A stretch of DNA of 64,000 bases from positions 110,478-174,477 of the forward strand of contig JAIXMR010000046.1 in assembly GCA_025677835.1 (NCBI GenBank). The letters are read 5' to 3'. The position numbers and the translations under genes are program-made. Positions 12,558-24,221 of the stretch are shown piece by piece. Numbering within the stretch: position 1 is the first letter of the stretch; each line of letters starts with the position of its first letter. The notes under the pieces were generated by a model. It was not told where the DNA came from. It worked only from the letters and a program-made list of their open reading frames with translations, and did no database searches. The stretch comes from Sporodiniella umbellata (taxonomy: Eukaryota; Mucoromycota; Mucoromycetes; Mucorales; Rhizopodaceae).

Positions 12558-12999
12558 TGTTTCTGCCTTTATATATATATTTAAAGAAAAGCTCTATCTT
12601 TCGCGACTCTAAAAAAAAAAAAGTAAAAATAATAAAGGGTGGACACGCAATCGTTTCTAATTTACTTATTCCGACCACCCCCTTTTAGGTTCTTCTTGAA
12701 GACAGTCACAGCAAAGTCAACTTTTTTTTTTTTTCAAAGTGACGTATAAAGCTTGATGTGAAAGCGTACGCTCTGTCGTCAGAACGGTCCAAAGTTGTAC
12801 AAAAGTCAACAATAAAAAGGCTGTCAAAGGGAGGGGTGGGGGAGCATAAAAAGAGGTGCGTTTGAATTTATTTATAAATAATGAGAGATAGTATATATAA
12901 TTTTTGGCTTGTTAAAAAAAAAAAGGGAATGTATAAAGATGAATGTAAATAATAACAATAATAATAATAATAATAATAATAGCAACAGGAAAAAGATTC
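12558..12999. other. spacer and RPN1 promoter region
   Basis: No ORF of interest. Contains poly(A)/poly(T) runs at 12612-12623 and 12720-12735 and an (AAT)n repeat at about 12948-12981. RPN1 transcription presumably starts in the left part. Confidence 0.5.
12948..12981. repeat. (AAT)n microsatellite
   Basis: About eleven AAT units with one interruption, just after the stop codon of the minus-strand coiled-coil gene. Confidence 0.85.
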
Positions 13000-14058
13000 T
13001 CAGGCAGGAATTGACCTGGTATTAGGGGTATTAGACATAACGAGAGGCAAGGCGGCGGTGAGTGGATCTGGGTGAGGCTGTTTCTTTCCCCATGAGTGAC
13101 GGGCTTGCTTTTTGAGCATTTTTGGGAATACTTTGAAAGCGTTATAAAGAGACAACTTTTTCTTGTGGCAGCCTTCCTCTAAAGGTGGCTCGATCAAAGT
13201 AGAGGCGGATAAAGATCGACGATGTCGGTTAGGCAAGGTACTTGAATGGTTCCTGAGCTCTTGCTCAATGGCATGAAAGGTATGCTAAAAGAAAAGATGA
13301 ATAAGAAAAAAAAAGGGGGGTGTGTTTCTTATTACCTGAATGCTATCCAAGATGTCCTCTGATTTCGTTCTTTGATGAATAGAAGATTGAATGGAAGACG
13401 GATAAGATTGCTCTCTCTATAATAGAAGGGTGAATAGACTGTGTGAGATGTATTGATCCAATACGTACGTCATAAAGACTCATTGTGTCAAATTCTTCTA
13501 TATCTTCTGGGTCGTCATTTTCTATATGGTAAAAGAGAGGTCAGTTGGCACACTGGTAGATAAGCGAGAGTCTTACGAGAGACTTTGCCAGCAAAGTAAT
13601 GTGACTCTTGTCGAAGACCAAAGATGATATCATCTTTCTCATTCAGCTGGTCCATGTACTCCTCTTCAATTACTGCGATTTCATTCTCATACTGCGCCTG
13701 CATCATTTCAAGTTGTTCTAAACAAAAACAGTCCGAATAAGAATCCTATGCAAGCTATTTTCTATTTGTTTTAATCAATATTACCAGAATAGTAAGTCTG
13801 AAGCGACTCGGCCTCCAATGCTCTTGATCTCCATTTGTCAATCACTTCTTTCAAAGCAGCCACTTCTGACTAGAGAGAAAACTGGGTAAAGATTTTTGAA
13901 ACGTTGGAAAAAAAAAAATTTTTTTTTACTTCTTTGGTTAACAAGGCACTCGCTAATTGATCTTTACTTCTTCGCTTCATGATAGAATGGTTTGTCAAAG
14001 GTAAGCTCGACATATGTTGCTCGAAACTGGCCAAGTCGTCCTTTTCGTACGAACTCAT
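13000..14058 (-). CDS. hypothetical coiled-coil protein
   Basis: Six exons read on the minus strand from ATG 14058 to TGA 13000, about 255 residues. The middle part is heptad-like and acidic (SEVAALKEVIDKWRSRALEA, NEIAVIEEEYMDQLNEKDDI), suggesting a coiled coil; the C-terminal ~90 residues are basic and Ser/Pro-rich, with RHRRSLSAS, a possible PKA/AGC phosphorylation site. Introns start GTAAG/GTACG and end AG. No domain recognised; a cytoskeletal or polarity adaptor is possible but not supported by a specific motif. Confidence 0.6.
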
Positions 14059-16959
14059 TTTATCAATGGTGTTTGCTGTAAAATCAAGCTGTGTGTGTGC
14101 GTGTGTATGTGTGTGTATGTTTATAAAAAATATAAAAAAAAAAAAACAAGAATAGAAAGAAAAGAGAATTAAAACGTATCAAGCTAAATTAAGCAAATTT
14201 TATATATGGTGATTGTTGTACACACGTAGACAATTGTTTTTTTTTTTTTTTTTTAGTTGATAAAAAACACACTTCTTTTATAGCCTAATGAGTGCTAAAC
14301 TATCCGTGCTGACTGCGTAAAAGAAGGTAATGAATCGCGTGTATTATTTAACTTTGCCTCCCTTATCTTGCCGTAGCCAACATGTTTCATAGAACAAAAA
14401 AAGCTGGCTACAAAGCTGCATTTCATTTTCATTTTTGGGGTGTATTCACGGAACGGCTATCTTTCATAACACAAACAAGCTTTGTGTGTGCGTATGATTA
14501 GATTGTGTGTGTGTATATGTGCTAGATGCGGGGAAAAAAAAATGAGAGGGAAGTTGTGTGCGTGGGGGATGAAAGCAAGAGGGGGAGTTGCGTGTTTCAG
14601 GAAGGTTAAACAGTCTTTAAAAAAATTACTCTTTTTGGGATGTCCTGGGCTCTTACCCAGGGACGGCTAAGCTACAAGCATGGCCACCCTGATCGATCTT
14701 AGTGGTCTACTGGTAAAATATAATAAGCATCTCCTTCCTCTCCTTTTTATCGTCTTTTTTTTTTTTGTATTTTGCTTTGATTTCTTGGGACTTCTTTTTC
14801 CTGCTTAGTTTTTTTTTGGCAGCCACTTCAATTAGCCAAGAAAGCAAGCTTGTTCGTTTGAAACCATGACAACCAAGCTGAGACTCGGAAGCAACGTGTA
14901 GCTCTATCCGAAGCGTAAGTATACGAACACAAATGTGTACTACCAATATGAGGGGGGGGATGATCGCCAATTCAAAAGCTAATGTTGTAACGCTTTTATT
15001 TTAGGGGTGCCTTTTTTAAACAATAAACTAGCCCCTACAGCTATATTTGATCAGCTATTTCAATTCGCTTTTTTTCCCAGAGATCAACCCCATTTTCATT
15101 AAACAGAGCCAAACCCTGTTCGCTACAATCAAAAAACCCCTTGTATCAAGTAATGAAACATAAGCTTTAGTAGTAAAGACAGCTGACCGGAAAAGAAATA
15201 AGTGCCTTTTTTTCTTTAGTGCAACTTTATCATTTTGGCAAAAACCGGACGATATGATACACTTTTTTTCAAAAAAAAAAAAAAATATATATTTGATCGC
15301 CCTTACTGACCAACTTGACTTTGAAATCTGATTTGCTCACTGTGGGCACGGCATGATATGATTTTCTTCTTTCTTTTAAGCATAAATAGCAAGTCAAATA
15401 TACATTAAAGATGTAAATAACTTTGTTCCCATAGGTAAGGAAAACTTTACATTTCACTATCCCAACCGAATAGGGCCCTAAAGTTGATTTGATCAGCAAG
15501 GTCGTCTTAACGAGGTATTAACGTCAAAACTAACTTGTTGAGGCAAAAAAAGAGTCGTGTGTTGTTGGGCCCCTGGGATTTTTGAACTAAAATCTTGGTG
15601 CTACTCTGTATATTCCTTGTAGTATTGAAGCTAATTTGTCTCTTATAGTCAAAAACACCCTTAAGACCTTTGGAGAAAAGAATTTAAATCAAATCACTCA
15701 ACAACACACGAACAGTTTTTTTTATGCACATTGCCTCTGCTATAAAATTTATATAAATATATACTTATATGAATAGTTAACTAAGTAAGGTAAGCGATAC
15801 ATGTGGTTACCATTGTTCAGAGGTTACGGGACTACTTTAGTGTTTGATGATCACCGTAAGATGTCAGACTATCGTATACATAAATCGTTATTCTTTATTC
15901 AAAGTATATTCTTAAGTAAACCAAAACATAACAGTGTTTTTTTTAAAAGCACAAACTCTCTTTATACTACTCTCTCTTATATTCATAGCCATATAAAGCC
16001 AAATAGTATGTTTTACTTGGAAAGGAAAAAGGTAAATCAAAACTGGCAGAACTTAAGAATAAAGCGGGTTGATTACTATTAAAATAAGAGGCTCTTCATA
16101 TACGCGTAAATCACTTGTGTAATATCAATTGCCATTGTATGCTGTTGGATTACTTTGTTTTGGTATATAAAGTCAACTCTTCCAGTTCAAAAGAGTCTTT
16201 GTCCTCAGTAATCTTCACTTACATTTATTATACTCACTTGATCGCCTTCAAAACGAAATAAAAATTCATTGCAAAAACATTAAGCAAAAGCTTGCAGCTC
16301 ATTTTTTTATATTATACGACGTTTCTTTTTTCAAATCGTGCGACATTAGTTTGGTAAAAAGTGTAAAGCAAAGCTATTTTGACATGTTTTAGCCCAAACT
16401 ATACTTTAGATCAGATGATCTTGTTGTAGTTCATTTGAAAACAGCCGTGATTTCAAATGACTAAAAGCCAAACACACGCTCAGCTGTAAGAAATACTAAC
16501 AGCGACTGTATCATCATTGTGTATAACTTACATAATCTTTTTTTATTTAGACTAACTCTCATACATTCAAAAACGCTAAAATTTTTGGCTATCTTTTTTC
16601 CTGAAAAAGCTTTACTTGCGTCTAGTGCTTCACTTTTTCTTTGTTATTGATTGACTGTCTTTGGTATACGAAACGAAGGGGGGGGAGGATTTCTGGTGTA
16701 TTGCTTGTTTCAGCATAGAGAAAGTAGACAGGTAAGGTTCTTTTTTTTTTAAAAAAAAAAAGAGGCCTTATCAGAAAATGCACCTGGCTTTATTGTTACT
16801 TGAACTTTTTTTTTCTTTACTCTGAAGTAACACAAAGGTGTATTCTCCTCACTATTGTCAAGGTTTGTATTTTTTTTAGCTGTCACGACTGTAGATTAAA
16901 TAAAAAAAAAAATGGGTGTGTGTATATATGTGTATAGTTAGTGTTTTCTAACTTCATAC
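14059..16959. other. 2.9 kb AT-rich intergenic region
   Basis: No convincing gene. Short open frames here are AT-biased and lack splice partners. A short stem (CTGGG / CCCAG, six-base loop) lies at about 14644-14659, and G runs at 14952-14958 and 16678-16685. The right end, with poly(T) and TATA-like runs before 16960, is the likely NUF2 promoter. Confidence 0.5.
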
Positions 16960-18649
16960 ATGAATCCAACTATACGACGATCTGTACTCCAAGACGAACA
17001 TCGCATTTCCTCACATCAATTCTCCACTCAATCTAAAGAACCACCCACATTCAGTGTAGAAGAAATCGTCGAAAATCTTCAACACTATGGATTTCAAGTG
17101 ACTGATAAAGATATTCTCCGTCCGCAAGCCTACCGTATACAACTTTTGTTTAAAGGTATCATCGGCCTCATTAGTCCCTGGAGAGCTGACTTTATGGAAA
17201 AAAGACGTCGAAAGCTTCTCACAGTAAGTACAGCGACAGTAGCAACCAAAAAAAAAAAAAGTAGCCTATTCTCTTTATCTTAATAATATTTCGGATTGTC
17301 CTTAGAGAGTGTCACCTGATAACCCAACCGACCGACTCGATCTAAATGAAAACCAAATCACCAACTTGGTGCTTTATGCTGAATTCAAAAGCCTTCTTCA
17401 ACGATTGGGTTATACTAAATTAGCATTGACAGATCTATACAATATTCAGAAACCCAAACTTGTTAGAATCTTGAGTATTGTGATTCACTATCGACAATTT
17501 AGCGAAAAACTTTGGGAAACAGCAAGGCATCGATTCGAACCTCATGTAACGTACCTATGGCTTCTACTTTTTTTTTTTTTTTTTTTTAATACAGCCAATG
17601 TTTATTTATTGAATATCAGCGTGATATTGTTGGAAGAGCAGTACATATGACACAGGCTTGTTATTCTGAACGTGAAAAGCTCGAGCAAGCCAAGTAAGAT
17701 TAGAAATGGGTGGCGAAGGGTAGAAGGATTTTTTCATAAAGCTATATATTAGAGACGTTTATGAACAAAACAAAACACAGATCAAAGAATTACAAGCACA
17801 CATGGAACAATATGCAGATGATTTGTCCCAGCTGGAACAACGAGGCAAGGAACTCACAGTAGAACATCGAGAACTCAAAACGGCACAAAAGGGTATTCTT
17901 ACTTCATTGGTAAGGAGACGAACCGTTGGTGACAGTAAGCTTATGGATTGTGTTTATAGCATGCTCATCAAGAAACAATCAGCCTTGCTAAAGAAAAACT
18001 TGCAGAGCATAAAGCAAGAGCTGCTTATGATCCAGATCGAATCAAAGAGGCTATTCGATCTTACAAACAAATCATTCATTCCGCCAACCAATCCATTCAT
18101 GAAATGGAAGAATCTACCCAAAAATGGGGAACCACATACCCTCATATCAAAGACATATCACTGGTTTGTTGTTGACTCTATAGAATGTACTGATGTATTG
18201 ATATGAACTATAGAAACTAGAAACTTCCTCTAGGATCTTGACCCGCATTCAAAGTGAGAAAGCAGAGCTTCACAAAGCAAAAACAGTTAATGGTGCACTT
18301 GTGGAAGAGTGTGACAATAAAAGACAGAGTCTGAATTTGGCTATGAATACACTTCAGGTAACATCAAAAGAGTTACTGTACCTTTTGCTTGTTTTTTAAT
18401 TGCGACGTGTTACATCGAAATAGAACAACAAGAACCAGTTGGCTAAATACGAAAAGCAATTCGAGTCTATCAAAAGAAAAGAGCAGAGTAGTAGAAAAAG
18501 AGATAGTGCTCATCGTGAGGAACTGGATCGAAAACAAAATGAACTAAAAGAAAAGCTTCAATCGATCAAAAACGAAGAAAGAAGGCTGATAGAAGAATCA
18601 AGGCGCTTAGAACTAGAAGTAAACAAGTCTTTTTCTGACACTTTTCTGA

Positions 18650-18685
<36 letters not shown>

Positions 18686-18795
18686 CGTCTGAACTATTTT
18701 ATGAAGAACAAAAAGAACAGAAAAAGTTGGATAAAGAATTTCAAGGTGTATTTTCTCAATTGGATATGATTCTTGAAAAACTCCGTTATGTTTAA
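16960..18795 (+). CDS. NUF2: kinetochore protein NUF2
   Basis: Eight exons: 16960-17223, 17306-17550, 17595-17693, 17753-17909, 17960-18163, 18214-18357, 18424-18618 and 18685-18795; 472 residues, all junctions in frame. The N-terminal calponin-homology domain shows FSVEEIVENLQHYGFQVTDKD and the later segment KPKLVRILSIVIHYRQFSEK, as in Nuf2; the remaining ~300 residues are continuous coiled coil with the YDPDRIKEAIRSYKQIIHSA segment typical of the family. Nuf2 pairs with Ndc80 in the outer kinetochore to bind microtubules. The length matches the usual 440-480 residues. Intron 7 is mainly a poly(T) run. Confidence 0.9.
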
Positions 18796-18878
18796 ATAAA
18801 TAAATTTGAGATCTTCTCTTTTGTTTAATTATCATTAATTCTATAAAAAGGAGGGATGGAAGACAGACGAATTGAGAT

Positions 18879-20748
18879 CTAAGGTTTAGAGATATCGCGT
18901 CCCAACACGTAAGTTTTGGCCCAGTCTAAAAGTACAAGTGATCGATTACGGAATGAGAAAAGGTTGGATAGATAAGCTGAGCGCCAGAAAATAAAGGTAG
19001 CTATTCAAATTTAAGAATTAAGACATGGTTAATGAAGTAGTGAAATAAAATTACCTGCCCCTCCAGAAGCCAAATTACCCAAGGGTCCAAGGGGAAGATC
19101 GGCTATTGCTTTTTCAGATCCAATATAACTAAAAAAAAAAAAAAAAAGGAGGGGGGGGGGAAGGTAAGTCGCGAGAAAATTCTTTTATCTTGCCTTTTTT
19201 TTTTTTTCGTGTATGCATAAACTTTACCATAAAGATCCTTGATGAGAATAATGAAAAGGGTGGGGCAATTTGAGTTTGTTCAATTGTTTTTGGATTTTCT
19301 CTGGGTTTCCCTCTCCTGATTCCAGCTTGTTTTGTAACGCTGTTTGCTGATAAATTTGTTTAAACTGTTTGGCTAGATACTTTCCTTGTTGTGAGGCTAC
19401 CTGGGCAGTAGGCGCATAGGAGGTAGCTGTAGCATCACCCAAGGCAAAAATAGACTTGGATCCTTTGAGACGTAAGCAGTCATCTACCACTAAGCCTCTT
19501 TTTTCGGTCTGATGTTCAGGGTATGCCTGGATAAGATCGTTTACTAAAGGCACTGTGGTATTTCCTGTAGCCCAGACGAGAAGACCATAGGGAATTGTAT
19601 CCAACTCGCCTTTTGAGTTTCGGACGACCATATCTTTTTCATGGACTTTGACGACTTGTGTCTGGGTATGAATGTCGATATGCTGTTTTTTAAATGTACT
19701 TTCAGTATAGTCGATCAGTTTACGTGAGAATTGGGGGAGCACGTTCGGTAAGGCCTCAATCAAGGAGATCTTGACCTTATCTTTCAACTCCGGATACCAA
19801 GCCCGCAAGTCCTCTTTCAGGAAATCATGCAGTTCCGCCGCATATTCAATCCCAGTGGCACCACCACCGACTACAACTAGATGAAGCAAACGATCTATTT
19901 CCTGTTGCGATTGACCAGGCAAATTGGCTTGCTCGATACATTGCATCAAACGATGATGAATTTTTCCTGCATCTTGAGCTTCTTTCAGAAAATTGGCGTG
20001 TTTCTCTACTCCCTTCACACCAAACGTGGCGTTTTTTGCACCCACACCCATTACCAAGTAATCATAACCCACTTCTCGACAAGTGTTATCAGCGGTCTCT
20101 ATTGAAGACAGTCAATACATAGACACTCTTTTTGAACTAAAAGAAAAGAGAAAAGCAAACCTTGGATAGCAATCGTTTTCTTTTCTGGATCAACACCTGT
20201 ACACGTTGCTTCATACACCTTAATATCTCTATTCTTATGGCGTGTGATGAACCGGATAGGCTCGACAATTGACTTTACGTCTACTGTACCCATAGATGTA
20301 CTAGGTAGTAAAGGAGTGAACAAGAAATAGTTCCTAGGAGACACTACAATCTAAAGCGACAGAGGTCAGATGCATCTAGTATGATCAAATAGAGCAATAT
20401 ACCAAGTTGTAAAGAGATGTATCAATACTCTTCAAGAAAGAGGTAGAAGCCCAACCACTACCCAAGACAACAATTGTTTTTTTTTCAGAGTCGATAGGCG
20501 CTTGGGCTCGTGGATGTCGCCAAGTGTAGGCACCTGGGATGTCTATTTAGAACTGCTTCTTTTGTTTCTATTGATTTACCATAGATTCCATAAGATAAAG
20601 CTGCCACCGCTCCATACTGGGCTGCTGATGTCAAAAGCGATAAGGAAACAAAGCCTCTCTTTTGATTCAGATCTTGATTAATTCTGGCATTCAAAGAACC
20701 GATGGTTTTAGCTCGCGTTGGAATGCCTATCTGATGGTGGGTGATCAT
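18879..20748 (-). CDS. mitochondrial type II (alternative, rotenone-insensitive) NADH dehydrogenase
   Basis: Six exons on the minus strand, start 20748, stop 18879. The first ~50 residues are Arg/Ser-rich with a hydrophobic stretch, fitting a mitochondrial presequence. The FAD-binding site is [17 protein letters not shown]; the NADH-binding site is [25 protein letters not shown] and [15 protein letters not shown] are the second FAD motif and quinone-side segment. The C-terminus [19 protein letters not shown] is the amphipathic membrane anchor of NDE/NDI enzymes. It oxidises NADH and reduces ubiquinone without proton pumping. No EF-hand insertion is seen. Internal (NDI) versus external (NDE) orientation cannot be decided from sequence alone. 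Confidence 0.93.
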
Positions 20749-22569
20749 GGTCTGTTTTGTACAGCCTATCTATTTGAGCTTTACCTTGTAATGTTCTGGA
20801 AATGGAGTGCATTGGTCAGTATTTTTCTTAATTGAAGCGCGACAGTAACGGTCAAGGGTCAGACAATAAAATAAATTGAAAAAAAAAAAAAAAAAAAAAA
20901 AAAAAAAGCAGAAAGAAAGAAAGACCGTTTAAAGATAAGAACCCTTTTATCAAGACTAGAAGATGACTTTTTCTGGGACTAGAAATAAACTAAAAAATCT
21001 CAACATACCGGAACAAAGTGCTAGAGAGTGCCTAAACTTCTCTCTGGTTTGTACTGTCGTTGTAAAACATTAGGGCCACCCTTTTTAAATCGAAAATGGA
21101 AACAACAGCAAAACTTTAGAAAAAGCAAAAACGAAATGGATATATGTAAATGTGTACATGTAGAAATGCATAGGGAAACTTTACCTTTTTGTTTGAGCAT
21201 AAAACAATGAGTCAAACGGCTATCGGCAAAATTATTTAGCTTTTTGTTTTAATAGGCAGGACTCGCATTGGCTCCAGTTGTTTCCGATAAAAAAGGAATT
21301 ACAATCTCCTCTAGCTTTGGTTATCCTTTGTCTGACATCATCACAGGACAAACTCGGAGGTTGTTTATAATCTTCAATGACATTTTTAGAAAACCTCAAC
21401 GACGCTTTTTTTTTTTTTTTTTTTTTTTTTTTTCACGTCAAATTCTTTTTACCTAATCCGTCATTCTGTAGCACTGAGCTGACCTTTTTTGTCTTTTTTT
21501 TTTTTTCGCCACTCGACTAATAAAAGTAATTCTTGATATAAGATTGGGCCAGCACTTGCTTTTGCTTCAAAAACACGCCCTCAATTTGATACTGCTTGTT
21601 TGAAGGCAAAATTTGTCAAAATCAGTAAAATCGGTGTATTGATTATAACGATTTGCTTTTCTTTTTTTTTTTTTTTTTTTTTTTCGGGTTATGACCCTAT
21701 CTAGAGTGTAGTGCTACACTAAATACTCTATGGTTTTAGATCTGACCTAGTTCGTTCTGTCATCTACTTTGATCGCCCAAAGAAATAAAAAAAAACCCCT
21801 GTAGAGTGTCTATGATCCTGAACACACGTATTAGCTCAAACACACATACTTTACGCGCTTACCAGTTAAAAACAAGAGCTCTTTTTTTTTTAGTAGAGAC
21901 GATACTAAAGGCATTTTCAGTCTACTTTAATATGAGATTTTCAATGACTACATCAGACGCGCTCGTATTTAAGAAGTTTGAAATTTAATGTTCCGCTCTT
22001 GAATTAAGATTCCGAAACCGAGTGGAAAGGCACTGAGAGTAAGCGGCAAAAAAGGGAAACAAACAAAATAGAAAATAATTAAAAGCAGTTGAGTTTTTTC
22101 AAAAGAAAGTTTAAAAGACGGAAGGTTTTTAGAGGACGATTTTGAACACTTTGTGTCTGTCTGTACTTTAAGAAGTCCAGACTTGGTTCAGAGTAACACA
22201 AAACAGTTGTATTTGGCAGTCTCCTTTGGATTTTCATACACTGAACACACATTGCGTCATTTTTGAAAAGAAAAAATAAAAGCAAGAAACGAACATGAAT
22301 AGTCAAAGCAATCAGCCATCGATCCTTTTTTTTTTTTTTTTCCATGTACGCGCAAGTGTTTTTAAAGTTATAAAAAAAATGATGCGCTATTGATGCTTTG
22401 CCATAAAACTGTTTATAAGTTGGCATAATAATGACTTCATTGTGTTCTGCATGAGAGAAAAAAAAAAGCCATATAAACTCATAAAGCCTTTTTGCTCAAA
22501 TAAAGCTGACTATCCTCTTTTTCTTTTTACTCTTTTTTTTTTTTTTCACTAAAAAAACCTTTGTTTAAT
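20749..22569. other. 1.8 kb AT-rich intergenic region
   Basis: No gene recognised. Includes A-runs near 20880-20906 and T-runs at 21409-21433 and 21662-21684. It would hold the divergent promoters of the NADH dehydrogenase (left) and the RDEL protein (right; CATATAAAC-like TATA elements near 22470). Confidence 0.5.
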
Positions 22570-24001
22570 ATGAAAGCCAACTTTGTTGTACTCGCGCTAG
22601 CCTACTATGCATTCCTCACACTTTCTGTTACTGAGGCTAAAGGTAAGATCGCCCTCGATAAGGGAGCTACGTACGCGGTTTTTAACTTTTTGATGTATAG
22701 AACAAGCAAGTTTAGAAAACGTTGCTGACTGGACAAAAGAACAAGCCCAGGCTTACCTTGACAAGTATCAGATTGTTACTAAAAACGATCAAAACGATAT
22801 TTTAAAGACCATCCAAGGATACCAAGATGCTGCCAAGGCCAATACAGAACACTTTATTAACAATCCCTCAGACCCTGTGAACAAGATTGTTCAAAGTGCA
22901 AAGAACAAGCTGACAAGCAGCTTCAAACTCTCTACTGAAAACGTCAAAGCCCTCGGAAAAGATATCCAACACCAGCTCAAGCAGTTGGAATTGAGCGGAA
23001 GCCTGACCCAAGATAAAGTGAAGCAGTCGCTTGATAAATTACAACATCGCGTTGTGCGTCAAAAGATTCTGTCGGAGTCTCAATTCAAAGAGCTCTCCCA
23101 AGACATCCAGGACCGCTTCAGCGCGGATCCTGCCTGGTACCAACGCCTTTGGAACCAGGTACCTTCTACTTCAGATCTTTATCATGAAGACTCCTACAGC
23201 ACTTGGGTCAAGAACAAGATTGCTGCGCGTTTGGAGGAAAACAAGGAGTTGACCAAAGAAGAAATCCAAACCGTGGCTGATACCTTGAGACAAGCCATCG
23301 CTGGTTCTGCCTCCAATCTTTCTCAACTTGGCGATTCTCGATGGTGGAAGAAGGTTTCAAACGACTTGATCAAGAACGCCAAGTTAAAGGAAGCTCAAGC
23401 TGAAAGTGTTGTTGAGTCTCTTCAAGATGAAGTCACTGCCTACAAGATCTTTGCCATGAACTACGCCAGCGAGGCTGTAGATGATACCAACAACTTCTTG
23501 AACCGTGCCGGCAGCTATATCAAGGATGCCGGACAGCAGGTCTATCAAGCTGTAGTTAACACACCCTCTTCCTCTGTTAGCAGTGCTGTCTCTGTAGCAC
23601 AATCAGCCGCTGCCTCTGCTACAGACGCTGCCGGCCAAGCTGCCTCTTCTGCTGTGGATGCTGCTGGCAGTTCTGCCTCCTCTCTTCATTCTCAGGCTAC
23701 ACAAACTGCAGAAGATATCAAAAACTCAATTGGTAACTTCTGGCGTCAAAAAGAATTGGAAACCTATCGTAAAGTAGGCTACACCGAGGCTCATGTCGAA
23801 TGGATCCAAAACTACCTTTCAAAGACTTTCCATAACAAGGCAAGTGCTACCAAGGATACCATCTTTAACGCTGTTCGCACCATCCGTCAATATCTTGTCC
23901 AGGCCAAGGTACAATCCTTGACTCATATCGATCATCAATTGAAGTCTCTTGAAGACCTGATCGAGCACTGGAGAGTCTATACCATCCGTGACGAATTGTA
24001 A
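22570..24001 (+). CDS. ER-luminal Ish1/Msc1-like stress protein with RDEL retention signal
   Basis: Two exons, 22570-22642 and 22701-24001; 457 residues. A clear signal peptide (ANFVVLALAYYAFLTLSVTEA) starts the protein. The body is helical with repeated tryptophan-centred units (DWTKEQAQAYLDKYQI, DSYSTWVKNKIAARLEENKE, SRWWKKVSNDLIKNAKL, AHVEWIQNYLSKTF) like the Ish1 repeats of fission yeast Ish1 and budding yeast Msc1. A low-complexity Ala/Ser segment lies at about residues 255-300. The last four residues are RDEL, a KDEL/HDEL-type retrieval signal, so the protein should stay in the ER or nuclear envelope lumen, matching Ish1/Msc1 biology. The GC content of the coding part is clearly higher than the flanks and suggests strong expression. 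Confidence 0.8.
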
Positions 24002-24076
24002 ATTGAAAAGCCAAGCAAAATACCTTATCTCAAATAATAAACAAGCAAAAACATATAAAAACATCACCAAGTTTTG

Positions 24077-24109
<33 letters not shown>

Positions 24110-24221
24110 CAAGCCTATCGTAAAGATAGCTTTCCCAATCTACATACATGATTCAAATCGAATTTTATTAGTTGTGTTTTTCTCGAAAAAAAAAAAAAAA
24201 AAACTTTCTGTGTCTATTTGT
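24002..24221. other. 3' intergenic region between convergent genes
   Basis: AATAAA-type hexamer (AATAATAAAC) at about 24034-24043 and two A-runs (24078-24107, 24186-24202). Serves the 3' ends of the RDEL protein and the KIN4-like kinase. Confidence 0.45.

Noticed and set aside
14644..14659. Possible tRNA or hairpin near CTGGGCTCTTACCCAG
   Set aside because: Only a five-base stem; no tRNA B-box (GGTTCGANNCC) or cloverleaf could be formed around it.
17530..17545. B-box-like CGATTCGAACC
   Set aside because: It lies inside the NUF2 coding exon and has no matching A-box or acceptor stem.
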